From Streptomyces sp. NBC_00523 (GTDB lineage Bacteria > Actinomycetota > Actinomycetes > Streptomycetales > Streptomycetaceae): 64,000 nt of DNA. Of this stretch, positions 30,032 through 38,192 are shown one piece after another. Position numbers and translations under genes: made by a program. Numbering within the stretch: position 1 is the stretch's first letter; each line of letters starts with the position of its first letter. The DNA lies in NCBI RefSeq assembly GCF_036346615.1, contig NZ_CP107836.1:4030001-4094000 (forward strand). The letters are read 5' to 3'. The notes under the pieces were generated by a model, which did not search any database, was not told where the DNA came from, and worked only from the letters and a program-made list of their open reading frames with translations.

Positions 30032-30298
30032 TCAGACGTGCTTCAGGTCGGTGACGAACTGCTGCCAGGCGGTCGTCGCGAACACGACCGCCGGGCCGTC
30101 GGTGACCTTCGAGTCCCGGACGGGGACGACGTCCGGGATGCCGTCGAGGACTTCGAGGCAGTCGCCGCCGCTCGGACCGCTGTACGTGGACTTGCGCCAT
30201 GTTGCGACCTCTACGCAGTCGCCGCCGCTTGCGCCGCTGTAGCTCGACTTGTGCCAAATAGCCGTGGACAGATCGTAATTAGAACTCTTGTGCCTCAT
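30032..30298 (-). CDS. DUF397 protein with duplicated N-terminal motif
   Basis: An 88-residue DUF397 protein, the usual small partner of XRE/DUF5753 regulators in streptomycetes. The standard motif W-x-K-S-S-Y-S-G-x-x-G-G-x-C-V-E-V appears twice, at about residues 15 and 34, from an imperfect 57-bp tandem duplication; the rest (VPVRDSKVTDGPAVVF, TTAWQQFVTDLK) is normal. Such proteins act with or against their XRE partner, as in the bldB/whiJ/abaA-type systems. It overlaps the regulator gene upstream by 20 bases, so the two are co-translated. Confidence 0.88.
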   Translation of the reverse strand: MRHKSSNYDLSTAIWHKSSYSGASGGDCVEVATWRKSTYSGPSGGDCLEVLDGIPDVVPVRDSKVTDGPAVVFATTAWQQFVTDLKHV

Positions 30299-31121
30299 GC
30301 TCGTAATCCTCCGCCACCGACTCGATCAACGCCAGGGACGCTGCCGGTGAGAGCGCGCTGGCCACGACCAGATCGTAGGTCAGTTCGTACTGCCTGACCG
30401 TTGCCGGATCGTCCTGCAACTGCCCTGTGCCCAGGGCCTGTAGGTACGCGAGCGGAGGTGCGTCGCAGAACGCCATCAGCTTGAGCGAGCCTTCGATGGC
30501 CGTGTGGGCACCCGCTGAGAATGGCAGAACTTGCACGATGACCCGGTGCCGCCTCATCAGCCCGGCGATGTGGCGAAGTGCTGCTGCCATGATGTCAGGG
30601 CCGCCCACCCGTCGACGTAACACCGATTCGTCCAACACGGCCCACAACAACGGCGTGGTTGGATCGGCGAGGATCTGAGTTCGTTCGAGACGGGCGGCTA
30701 CCAGTTCCTCGATCGTGCTTTCGGCGGCCGTGGGGAGTCCGCTCCTGAACACTGCCTGCGCGTACGCCTCCGTCTGCAACAGGCCCGGGATGAGCTGCGG
30801 CGCGTACTCCTTGATCTCCGTCGCGCGGGCCTCCGCCTCCGCTGCCTCCGCGAAGTGATCCGGGTACTTCGACTTCTCCAAAGCCGCACAGTTGCGCTTG
30901 AAGAAGCCGTCGGCCTTCAGGATGTCGTCAAGCCTGAGCGCCTGGTCCATCTGCATGCGGCGGCTGCCGTCCTCCAACTGGCCGATGAAGGAGCCGCTGA
31001 CGAACAGCAGAGGGCCCAGTTCGGCCTGGGACAGGCCCGCGCGATCTCTTCGGTGGCGGAGTTCGGCGCCCAGGAGGGCGCGAGGCGAGGAGGCGGGGTC
31101 GAGCTCTTTGGGACCTGGCAT
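30279..31121 (-). CDS. XRE-family regulator with DUF5753, containing a TTA codon
   Basis: A 280-residue protein. Residues 15-75 are an XRE helix-turn-helix (LGAELRHRRDRAGLSQAELG, VSGSFIGQLEDGSRRM in parts); the rest is the DUF5753 ligand-sensor-like domain with QLIPGLLQTEAYAQAVF. Leu168 is encoded by TTA (complement 30618-30620), the rarest codon in Streptomyces, read only by the bldA tRNA. It forms a pair with the DUF397 gene and faces the + strand cassette at 31235 across 113 bp. WhiJ-like developmental or antibiotic regulation is the known role of relatives; the targets here are unknown. Confidence 0.9.
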   Translation of the reverse strand: MPGPKELDPASSPRALLGAELRHRRDRAGLSQAELGPLLFVSGSFIGQLEDGSRRMQMDQALRLDDILKADGFFKRNCAALEKSKYPDHFAEAAEAEARATEIKEYAPQLIPGLLQTEAYAQAVFRSGLPTAAESTIEELVAARLERTQILADPTTPLLWAVLDESVLRRRVGGPDIMAAALRHIAGLMRRHRVIVQVLPFSAGAHTAIEGSLKLMAFCDAPPLAYLQALGTGQLQDDPATVRQYELTYDLVVASALSPAASLALIESVAEDYEHEAQEF

Positions 31122-31234
31122 GACAACTCCCTGTTACACACGAGCGGTTGTTGGGCCTGCGCCTCTTCCAGGCTAGCGAGAGAATCACCACTCTGGGTAT
31201 GCATCGTCATTACTCAGCGTGGAAGGAATGGATC

Positions 31235-31471
31235 ATGACGACAACGGAACGGCGCAGGGCGGCAGTGGCGAAGATTCGGGAGGCGGAGGAGTTGGTGGCG
31301 TTGCTGAGAGAGGGCTTCGCGCGGGCCGGGGTGAAGCTGCCCTCGCTGCGGATCGACGCGGCTTCGTGCGCGGGTGAGGACCCGGCGGTCCTGGTGGACC
31401 TGGGGCGCTGCAATCTCGCGGCGGCGCAGCAGCTCAGCCGGGTGCTGGACGAGAGGGCGGCGGCGTCATGA
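31235..31471 (+). CDS. small conserved protein, first of a three-gene overlapping cassette
   Basis: A 78-residue protein of unknown function. It is mostly helical: a basic start MTTTERRRAAVAKIREAEELV, then a mixed segment KLPSLRIDAASCAG and a C-terminal helix LGRCNLAAAQQLSRVLDER. GGAAGGA lies seven bases before ATG 31235, and an upstream in-frame ATG at 31148 runs into the promoter region and is rejected. Its stop overlaps the next start (ATGA). It faces the XRE/DUF397 pair, so it is a candidate target of that regulator. Confidence 0.78.
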   Translation: MTTTERRRAAVAKIREAEELVALLREGFARAGVKLPSLRIDAASCAGEDPAVLVDLGRCNLAAAQQLSRVLDERAAAS

Positions 31472-31716
31472 CGGGCGGGGAGGCCGGGGAGGCCCTGGAG
31501 GCGTGTACGCCGGAGCCGGGGTCGTTCGCGGTGGACGTGCGGGACGGGCGGATCGGCCGGGTGCTGGGGCGCGTCGGGCCGTACGTGCGGCTGCGGCCGC
31601 CGGGGGGCGGGGTGGTGTGGGACTGCCCGGCCGACTCCGTACGGCAGGCGCCGCCGGGGGCGGTGCTGCGGGCGCGGGTGACGGAGATCAACCGGGAAGG
31701 GCAGTTGCCGAGGTGA
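31468..31716 (+). CDS. small beta-rich conserved protein, second of the cassette
   Basis: An 82-residue protein of unknown function. The core FAVDVRDGRIGRVLGRVGPYVRLRPPGGGVVWDCP is rich in Gly and short strands and resembles an SH3-like or PRC-barrel fold. It starts inside the previous stop (ATGA) and ends in the next start (GTGA), so all three genes are translationally coupled. Confidence 0.78.
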   Translation: MTGGEAGEALEACTPEPGSFAVDVRDGRIGRVLGRVGPYVRLRPPGGGVVWDCPADSVRQAPPGAVLRARVTEINREGQLPR

Positions 31717-32108
31717 GCGCGTGGGAGGCGGGCTTGGCCGCGGCGTCGTCTCCCTCGTGGGAGGGGCGGGCGCGTGCGGGGCGGGACCTCGCGGCCTTCG
31801 CGGAGGTGCCCGAGGTCGCGGAGGTGCTGGTGCGGCTGCTGCTGGACGCGGAGGACACAGCGGTGACGCGGCGGACGGCGGAGGCCCTGGCCCGGGTGGG
31901 GTCGGTGGCGGCGGTGCGGGTGCTTGCCCGTGCGGTGGCCGGGGCGGACGAGGGGCAGGCGGACTGGCTGGAGACGGGGGTGCTGGACGCGGAGGCGCCG
32001 GACCTCGCGGCGGCGTGCGCGGCGCTTGCCTGGGACGGGGATGAGGCGGTCCGGCGGGGGGCTGCGGAGGTCGCGGTGTGGGTGGGGGGCGAACGGGGCT
32101 TCGGGTGA
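31713..32108 (+). CDS. HEAT-repeat-like protein, third of the cassette
   Basis: A 131-residue Ala/Glu/Val-rich helical protein starting VSAWEAGLAAASSPSWEGRARAGRDLAAF. At least two HEAT-like units are seen: VAEVLVRLLLDAEDTAVTRRTAEALARVGSVAAVRVLARAV and APDLAAACAALAWDGDEAVRRGAAEVAV (in parts). It would be a protein-binding scaffold. Start GTG 31713 overlaps the previous stop by four bases. No enzyme motif is present. Confidence 0.78.
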   Translation: MSAWEAGLAAASSPSWEGRARAGRDLAAFAEVPEVAEVLVRLLLDAEDTAVTRRTAEALARVGSVAAVRVLARAVAGADEGQADWLETGVLDAEAPDLAAACAALAWDGDEAVRRGAAEVAVWVGGERGFG

Positions 32109-32136
32109 CCGGAGTTAGCCTGCGGAGATGGTGACC

Positions 32137-32946
32137 ATGGAAAGCGATGCGCAAGTGGCCATTCGGGCGGCGTCCGCGGGGGCGTCCGTCGTACGCGAGA
32201 TGTACGGGGCATCGCTGACGCGGTACGAGAAGGGCGGCGGTGACTTCGCCACGGCCGCCGACATCGCGGCGGAGGAGGCCGTGCTCGACGTGCTGCGCGC
32301 GGCCCGGCCCGATGACGCGGTGACGGGCGAGGAGAGCGGGGCGGGCGGGGCGGCCGGGGCGGGGCGCCGGTGGCTGGTGGACCCGCTGTGCGGGACGCTC
32401 AACTACGCGGTGGGCAACATGCTCGTCGCGGTGAACGTCGCGCTCCGGGACGCCGCCTCGTCCGCCGGCATCGTGGCGGCGGCCTCCGCCGACCCGTTCA
32501 GCGGCGAGGTCTTCTGGACGGACGGCGCGGGGGCGTGGGTCCGGGGCTCGGACGGGTGGGACGCCCGCCTCATACCCTCGGCGGGGTCGCGGCTGGTGGA
32601 CCTCAACCTGGACCCGCCGTTCCCGCACGCGCCGGGGTTCCGCGCGGTGGAGCTCATGGCCACGCCGGAGTTCGTCGCCGGGTTCCGCCCGCGCGTCGTC
32701 TCCAGCACGGTGGCCGTCGCGTGGGTCGCCGCGGGGCGCCGTGCCGCGTACCTCACCGACGGTGGGCCCGGCCTCCGCCTGGACAGCGTCCACTTCGCGG
32801 CGGGCATCGCGCTGTGTGAGGCGGCGGGGTGCGTGGTGACGGGGATCGACGGATTGCCGGTGGACCGGGGCGCGGGCGGGCTGGTGGTGGCTGCGGACCG
32901 GGAGACGCATGGGGTGTTGTTGGGGTTGGCTCAGGGGCAACGGTGA
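32137..32946 (+). CDS. inositol monophosphatase-family protein lacking a metal-site Asp
   Basis: A 269-residue IMPase-fold protein. GEESG (E65, E66) and the start of motif A are present, but the motif, normally DP(L/I)DGT, reads D82-P-L-C85-G-T, with Cys replacing a metal-binding Asp. The C-terminal WDxAAG motif is also changed to LDSVHFAAGIALCEAAGC (Asp and Ala-Ala-Gly kept). Hydrolysis of a sugar or inositol phosphate may be lost or changed. ATG 32137 is chosen over 32128 because GGAG lies nine bases before it. The gene follows the HEAT cassette by 28 bp and may be co-transcribed. Confidence 0.82.
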   Translation: MESDAQVAIRAASAGASVVREMYGASLTRYEKGGGDFATAADIAAEEAVLDVLRAARPDDAVTGEESGAGGAAGAGRRWLVDPLCGTLNYAVGNMLVAVNVALRDAASSAGIVAAASADPFSGEVFWTDGAGAWVRGSDGWDARLIPSAGSRLVDLNLDPPFPHAPGFRAVELMATPEFVAGFRPRVVSSTVAVAWVAAGRRAAYLTDGGPGLRLDSVHFAAGIALCEAAGCVVTGIDGLPVDRGAGGLVVAADRETHGVLLGLAQGQR

Positions 32947-33057
32947 GCGGCGCTCGGTGCGCCGGTCACTCGGACGTGGGACGCTGAGGAAAGCGGCCCT
33001 GTGCCGTGAATCCGCCGATCTACGCTCCTCGGACAGGCTTCGGAGAAGGGACCCGCG

Positions 33058-33663
33058 ATGACCGCCGCGATGGTCGAACCCCAGCAGGACCCTGAAGGCC
33101 GCCAGTGGGACTACCTTCTGCGCACCTGGCAGGAACTGGACGTGCCCGAGGGGTGGCGCGCCGAGATCGACGAGGGGCAGATCGTCTTGGTACCGCCGCC
33201 GCATGCACATCACAACGGGATCGCAGCCAAGGTGCAGCGCTGTCTTTACGGGAATCTGCCGGACGAACTGGAGATCTACCAGACGCTGGGCGTGCACGTC
33301 GCCCCGCTCGACAAGCTCTACGTCCCCGACCTCGTGGTCATGCCGTCCGAGCTGATCGACGCCGCCGACCCCGGCGTCAGCGCCCCGATGGACGCCTCCG
33401 ACGCCCTCCTCGTCGTGGAGATCACCTCGAAGGGCAACGCCCGCGAGGACCGCACGAAGAAGTACCGGGCCTACGCCCGGGCCGGGGTGCCGATGTACCT
33501 GTTGATCGACCGGTTCGACACCCGGGGCGCCCTGGCCACCCTGTTCACGGAGCCGAGCGAGCACGGCACGTACAAGCACTCCGACGCGGTGCCGTTCGGC
33601 AAGCCGCTCGCGCTTCCCGCGCCGTTCGACGTCACGCTGCCCACGGACGGCTTTCCGGTCTGA
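33058..33663 (+). CDS. Uma2-family (DUF820) putative restriction-like nuclease
   Basis: A 201-residue protein with the PD-(D/E)xK-type fold of the Uma2 family. Key segments are EIDEGQIVLVPPPHAHHNGIAAKVQ, DKLYVPDLVVMPSELID with the active-site Asp, and LLVVEITSKGNAREDRTKKYRAYARAGVPMYLLID (in parts), which holds the E-x-K-like pair. The biological role is unknown; these genes are numerous in streptomycetes. GGAGAAGGG precedes ATG 33058. Confidence 0.85.
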   Translation: MTAAMVEPQQDPEGRQWDYLLRTWQELDVPEGWRAEIDEGQIVLVPPPHAHHNGIAAKVQRCLYGNLPDELEIYQTLGVHVAPLDKLYVPDLVVMPSELIDAADPGVSAPMDASDALLVVEITSKGNAREDRTKKYRAYARAGVPMYLLIDRFDTRGALATLFTEPSEHGTYKHSDAVPFGKPLALPAPFDVTLPTDGFPV

Positions 33664-33675
33664 GGCCTACGACGA

Positions 33676-33708
33676 AGCGGCGGCCCCCTTGGTGCAGGGG
33701 CCGCCGCT
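33676..33708. terminator. bidirectional terminator between Uma2 and VCBS genes
   Basis: AGCGGCGGCCCC (33676-33687) pairs with GGGGCCGCCGCT (33697-33708), a perfect 12-bp GC stem, between convergent genes. Confidence 0.88.
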
Positions 33709-33727
33709 CCGGTCGAAGGCGCAGTGA

Positions 33728-35383
33728 TCAGTACAGGCCGTTGTAGATGTTGAAGCCGTAGCCGATCTGTACGCGCTTGGTGATCGTGCCGGTCCCGGTG
33801 GACGTGTAGCGGTACAGGTCGCCGTAGCCGTTGACGCCGACCAGGTCGGCCCTGCCGTCGCCGTTGATGTCGCCGGGCGCGGCGAACTTGTTGTAGATGT
33901 CGAAGCCGGAGCCGATCTTCACGCGCGCCTTCAGCGGCGCGGACGCCTGGCCCGTGCCCGCGTACAGGTACAGCGTGCCGTCCTTGGCGACGGCCACCAC
34001 ATCGGTCCTGCCGTCGTCGGTGAGGTCGCCGGCGCCGACGATGTGGCGGTACGTGCCGTAGCCGTAGCCGACCTTGATCTTGGCACCGAACTCGGTGAGG
34101 CCGTTGCCCGGATACAGGTACAGGTCGCCCTTGGTGTCGCGGGCCAGCAGGTCGCCCTTGCCGTCACCGCTCAGGTCGCCCGGCCCGATGAGATCGTCGT
34201 AGGCGCCCCAGCCGCTGCCGAAGGAGTGGTTCCCGATGGTCATCCGGCCGCCCTGGACCTGGAGCAGTTCGGCCCGGCCGTCGACGTCGAGGGAGGAGAC
34301 GAGCCTCGTCAGCCCGGACTGGGCGGTGTAGTAGAACGTGCGGGGGGCGAACTGTCCGTTGTTCCTGGAGTCGTACCACCACGAACTGCCGTTGTCGGTG
34401 GTGCCCACGGCCTCATGCTTGCCGAAGTCGGGGTTGCCGCCCTGGCCGACGAAAAGGGCGGCCTTCTGCCAGCCGAAGGCATCGGCGACACGCGTGCGGA
34501 AGGTGCCCTGACCGGTGGACCGGTAGATGTACGTCTCGCCGTTCGGCTTGCGGCCCAGGAGGTCGCCGTGGCCGTCTCCGTTGATGTCGTCGACACCCAC
34601 GAGCTGGTTGTAGATCTCGAAGCCGTAGCCGATTTTGCTGGGCGCCTTGAAGGGCTTCGCCGCGTCGCCGGTGCCCGCGAGGAAGTACAGGTCGCCACCC
34701 CTGGTGCGGGTGACGACATCGCCGAACCCGTCACCGTTGCTGTCGTTGAGGCCGACGATCTGGTCGTACGTCTCCCAGCCGGAGGCCACCTTGACCGCGG
34801 GCGCGAAGGGCTCGCCCTTGATGGCGCCGGTGGACGCGTGGAGGTAGACGTCGCCGGAGGGCGTGCGCGCGAGCAGGTCGTTGCGGCCGTCACCGGTCAG
34901 GTCGCCAGGGGAGAGGATCTTGTTGTACTTCTGCCAGCCGTCACCGGACCAGGTGGCGGGGGAGGTCCTCTCCTCGCCCGCGCTCGGGTACAGCGTGAGC
35001 GTGCCGGTCGCGGACAGCGTGACGATCTCGGGCGGGCCGTCGGCGTTGAGGTCGCCCATCGCGATGATGTCCTTGTGCATCTCCTGCTGGTCGGTGGCGG
35101 GGATGCGGAACGGGTAGTCCGGGGCGTACGGGCCCGCCTTGACGTACAGGACGCCGTCCACGCCTCGGTAGATGAGGTCGTTGTCGCCGTTGCCGTTCAG
35201 GTCCAGGCGCGGCTTCGTAGTGGCCGGCGTCTCGGGGCCGCCGGAGCCCCTGGAGGCGTCGTCGGCCGAGGCCGGAGCCGCCAGCAGCATGCCGGCGGAG
35301 AGAACGAGTGCGGTGCAGGCCGAGATGCGTCTCGCGCGCTTCGCGCGTGCGAGACCGAAACGGCCGGGTGTAGCGGAAGGCAA
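33728..35383 (-). CDS. secreted FG-GAP/VCBS-repeat protein
   Basis: A 551-residue exported protein. A signal peptide runs to about residue 41 (LVLSAGMLLAAPASADD). The rest is a chain of about eight repeats with DxNGDGxxDLL calcium-loop cores followed by LYxYxxTG, as in DINGDGHGDLL, DLSGDGKGDLL, DLTGDGRNDLL and DINGDGRADLV, which fold as a beta-propeller. No enzyme domain is attached. Function is unknown, possibly adhesion or binding at the surface. The start appears to be TTG 35383 after a GGGGGG tract; this is uncertain. Confidence 0.85.
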   Translation of the reverse strand: MPSATPGRFGLARAKRARRISACTALVLSAGMLLAAPASADDASRGSGGPETPATTKPRLDLNGNGDNDLIYRGVDGVLYVKAGPYAPDYPFRIPATDQQEMHKDIIAMGDLNADGPPEIVTLSATGTLTLYPSAGEERTSPATWSGDGWQKYNKILSPGDLTGDGRNDLLARTPSGDVYLHASTGAIKGEPFAPAVKVASGWETYDQIVGLNDSNGDGFGDVVTRTRGGDLYFLAGTGDAAKPFKAPSKIGYGFEIYNQLVGVDDINGDGHGDLLGRKPNGETYIYRSTGQGTFRTRVADAFGWQKAALFVGQGGNPDFGKHEAVGTTDNGSSWWYDSRNNGQFAPRTFYYTAQSGLTRLVSSLDVDGRAELLQVQGGRMTIGNHSFGSGWGAYDDLIGPGDLSGDGKGDLLARDTKGDLYLYPGNGLTEFGAKIKVGYGYGTYRHIVGAGDLTDDGRTDVVAVAKDGTLYLYAGTGQASAPLKARVKIGSGFDIYNKFAAPGDINGDGRADLVGVNGYGDLYRYTSTGTGTITKRVQIGYGFNIYNGLY

Positions 35384-35530
35384 TGTCCCCCCAGGGATTC
35401 TCCGCGCATGAGTGTCACCAGCGGGACAGGAGTGATTCAGGCTTGAATCAGCTGGTGTTCACATCGACCCGCGCCGGATCTCCTTGGAGGGGGCTGTTCT
35501 CGGCCATCCTTGGCGCACTTTCGGCCACGA

Positions 35531-35570
35531 CGGAGCGGCGGCCCCCGTGGTGAAGGGGGCCGCCGCTCCG
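35531..35570 (-). terminator. strong hairpin terminator of the murRQP unit
   Basis: A long perfect GC-rich inverted repeat (35531-35546 with 35555-35570, 8-base loop) lies 14 bp after the murP stop. The rest of the 200-bp gap to 35383 has no gene. Confidence 0.88.
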
Positions 35571-35583
35571 TTTCACGCGAGTC

Positions 35584-37113
35584 TCAGACCGCCGCCGGTG
35601 CCTTCGCCGTATCGGAAGGCGTGGCCGGGTCCGGGGTCGCCGTTGCCGTGGCGGCGTCCTCCTCCTGGCTCACGTTGAACTCCGCCAGGAGTTCCCCGCT
35701 GAAGCCGAAGAAGTACGTCGCCAGGAAGCCCGCCACATAGCCGACGAGCAGGCCGCCCGCGTAGATGGCGATCGTGGCGCCCAGGCCGTGGTTGCCGTCG
35801 AGGAGGGGGAACAGGGCCCAGCCGGAGGGGCCGATCGCGGTGGAGCCGACCGCGTCGCCCAGCTGGTTGAAGAAGCCGCCGAACGCGCCGCCGAACGCGC
35901 CGCCCACGCAGGCCGTGATGAACGGGCGGCCCAGCGGGAGCGAGACGCCGTAGATCAGGGGTTCGCCGACGCCGAGGAACCCGGCGGGCAGGGCGGACTT
36001 GATGGTCTTGCGGATCGACTCGTTGCGCGGGAGGCGGAAGTACGTGGCGATGGCCGCGCCGACCTGGCCCGCACCGGCCATGGCGAGGATCGGGAGCAGG
36101 ACCGTGTAGCCCTGCTGCTCGATCAGCGTGGTGTGGATGGGGATCAGCGCCTGGTGCAGGCCCAGCATGACGAGCGGGAGGAAGAAGCCGCCCAGGATCA
36201 GGCCCGCGCCCGCGCCGCCGTTGGAGAGCAGCCAGTCCGCGAAGTCGCCGATCGCGGTGGAGACCTCGCCCGCCACGTACATCAGGCCGAAGATCGTGAC
36301 CAGGCCGGAGATGAGGACCGTCAGCGTCGGCGTGACCAGCACGTCCAGCGCCTCCGGCACCCAGCGGCGGCACCACTTCTCCACGTACACCGCGAGGACC
36401 GCCGCGCCGAGGGCGCCGAGGACGCCGCCCTGGCCGGGGGAGAGCTTCTGGCCGAACGCCTCGATGTTCGCGACGCCCGGGAAGACGATGATCGCCGCGA
36501 CCGCACCGCCCAGGATCGGCGTGCCGCCGAACTCCTTCGCGGTGTTGTAGCCGACGAAGACCGCGATCAGGGCCATGAAGCCGGAGGCCATCGCGGCGAG
36601 CGCCGGGGTGACCGACGGCAGCCATTCGAGGTTGACCAGCAGGCCGTTGAGCCCGGCGATGATGCCGCAGCCGATCAGGGCCGGGATCAGCGGCACGAAG
36701 ATGTTGGCGATCTTGCGCAGGAACAGCTTGAACGGCGTCGCGTTCTTCGCCTTGCGGGCCGCCTTCATCTCGGCGCCCTGCGCGGCCAGCTCCTCCGCCG
36801 TGAGCGGGGCGGCGCCGGCCGGGGCCGGGGCGGGGGCCGGGGCCTCCGCCTTCCCCTCCTCGACCAGCTTCTCGAACTCGGGGGTGACGCGGGCGACCGT
36901 ACCGGGACCGAGCACGATCTGGTACGTGTCGTCCTCGACCACGCCCATGACCGCGGGAACGGCCTTCAGCGCGTCGTCCTGGACGAGCGAACGGTCGTGC
37001 AGCCCGAGCCGGAGCCGGGTCATGCAGTGGGCGATGGAGCTGACATTCGCGGCGCCACCGACGAGCGGAAGGATCGCGGCGGCAGTGGCGCGGTTCTTGT
37101 CTTCTGTAGCCAT
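35584..37113 (-). CDS. murP: PTS EIIBC transporter, N-acetylmuramic acid type
   Basis: A 509-residue phosphotransferase permease. Residues 1-80 form the EIIB domain with the phosphorylated Cys C30 in SIAHCMTRLRLGL; an Ala/Pro linker (80-110) precedes about ten membrane helices of EIIC, with the GxxEP-type VGEPLIYGVSLPLG substrate motif. There is no EIIA domain, so a separate EIIA-glucose-like protein must supply phosphate. It is the last gene behind murR and murQ, which supports N-acetylmuramic acid over glucose-type sugars. ATG 37113 is good; the gap to murQ is 42 bp. Confidence 0.88.
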   Translation of the reverse strand: MATEDKNRATAAAILPLVGGAANVSSIAHCMTRLRLGLHDRSLVQDDALKAVPAVMGVVEDDTYQIVLGPGTVARVTPEFEKLVEEGKAEAPAPAPAPAGAAPLTAEELAAQGAEMKAARKAKNATPFKLFLRKIANIFVPLIPALIGCGIIAGLNGLLVNLEWLPSVTPALAAMASGFMALIAVFVGYNTAKEFGGTPILGGAVAAIIVFPGVANIEAFGQKLSPGQGGVLGALGAAVLAVYVEKWCRRWVPEALDVLVTPTLTVLISGLVTIFGLMYVAGEVSTAIGDFADWLLSNGGAGAGLILGGFFLPLVMLGLHQALIPIHTTLIEQQGYTVLLPILAMAGAGQVGAAIATYFRLPRNESIRKTIKSALPAGFLGVGEPLIYGVSLPLGRPFITACVGGAFGGAFGGFFNQLGDAVGSTAIGPSGWALFPLLDGNHGLGATIAIYAGGLLVGYVAGFLATYFFGFSGELLAEFNVSQEEDAATATATPDPATPSDTAKAPAAV

Positions 37114-37155
37114 GGTGCGTGGTGCCTTGCTGTGCGGGAGAGGTGGTGCGGCAGG

Positions 37156-38112
37156 TCAGGTGGTGCGGGGGGCGGCGGCGAGCGCGGCGCGGAGGTGGCC
37201 GTCCGACTCGGTCAGGAGCGTGGCGGCCGTGGGGCCGTCGACCTGGCCGAGGATCGTCAGGATGGCGTTCTTCACCTCGCCGTCCGTGGCGGCGAGGGCC
37301 GCCTCGATCTCCTCGTCGGACGCGCCCGTGGCCAGCGCGACGATGCGCCGGGAGCGGGCCCGCAGCTTCTCGTTGGAGGCACGCACGTCGACCATGAGGT
37401 TCCCGTACGTCTTGCCGAGGCGGATCATCGTGATGGTCGAGATCATGTTGAGCACGAGCTTCTGGGCCGTGCCCGCCTTGAGCCGGGTGGAGCCGGTCAG
37501 CAGCTCGGGGCCGACGACGACCTCAAGGGGGTGCTCGGCGGCGGCGCCCAGCGCGGAGTCCGCGTTGCACGACAGGCCGAGGGTCAGGGCGCCCTTCGCC
37601 CGGGCGTGCTCCACGGCCCCGATCGCGTACGGCGTACGGCCGGAGGCGGAGATGCCGACCACCGTGTCGTCGGCGGTGAGCTCCAGCGCCTCCAGGTCGG
37701 CGGCGGCCAGCTCCTTGCTGTCCTCCGCGCCCTCGACGGCGGTGACCATGGCGGACGGGCCGCCCGCGATCAGGCCGATGACGTCGGCCGGGTCGGTGTT
37801 GAACGTGGGCGGGCACTCGCTGGCGTCCAGCACGCCCAGCCGTCCCGCGGTGCCCGCGCCCGCGTAGATCAGCCGGCCGCCGCGGGCCATGCGCTGGGCG
37901 GTGGCGTCGATCGCGGCGGCGATCTCGGGCAGCCGCTCGGCGACGGCGGCCGGGACGGTCTGGTCCTCGCCGTTCATGATCCGGGCGATGTCCGCCGTGG
38001 CCAGCCGGTCGATCTCGGCGAGCTCCGGGCGGAACGCCTCGGTGGTGAGGGTCGCGAGCTCGGCGCGCAGCTCGCCGTAGCCGTCGGGGGTGGCGTCGGT
38101 CAGGGAGGTCAT
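37156..38112 (-). CDS. murQ: N-acetylmuramic acid 6-phosphate etherase
   Basis: A 318-residue SIS-domain lyase. Conserved segments are AGAGTAGRLGVLDASECPPTFNTDP with the catalytic E99, GAEDSKE with E130, GISASGRTPYAIGAVE, and LKAGTAQKLVLNMISTITMIRLGKTYGNLMVDV (in parts). It cleaves the lactyl ether of MurNAc-6-phosphate to give GlcNAc-6-phosphate and lactate. GlcNAc-6-phosphate would then feed NagA, encoded in the same window. It lies between murR and murP on one strand. Confidence 0.95.
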   Translation of the reverse strand: MTSLTDATPDGYGELRAELATLTTEAFRPELAEIDRLATADIARIMNGEDQTVPAAVAERLPEIAAAIDATAQRMARGGRLIYAGAGTAGRLGVLDASECPPTFNTDPADVIGLIAGGPSAMVTAVEGAEDSKELAAADLEALELTADDTVVGISASGRTPYAIGAVEHARAKGALTLGLSCNADSALGAAAEHPLEVVVGPELLTGSTRLKAGTAQKLVLNMISTITMIRLGKTYGNLMVDVRASNEKLRARSRRIVALATGASDEEIEAALAATDGEVKNAILTILGQVDGPTAATLLTESDGHLRAALAAAPRTT

Positions 38113-38192
38113 GGAGGGCGGCTCTGCTTTCTCGTACGGCGTGCGGTGGCGGGGCGGGTGCGGGGCGCTGCCGGAGGGCGTCCGGGTGACGG

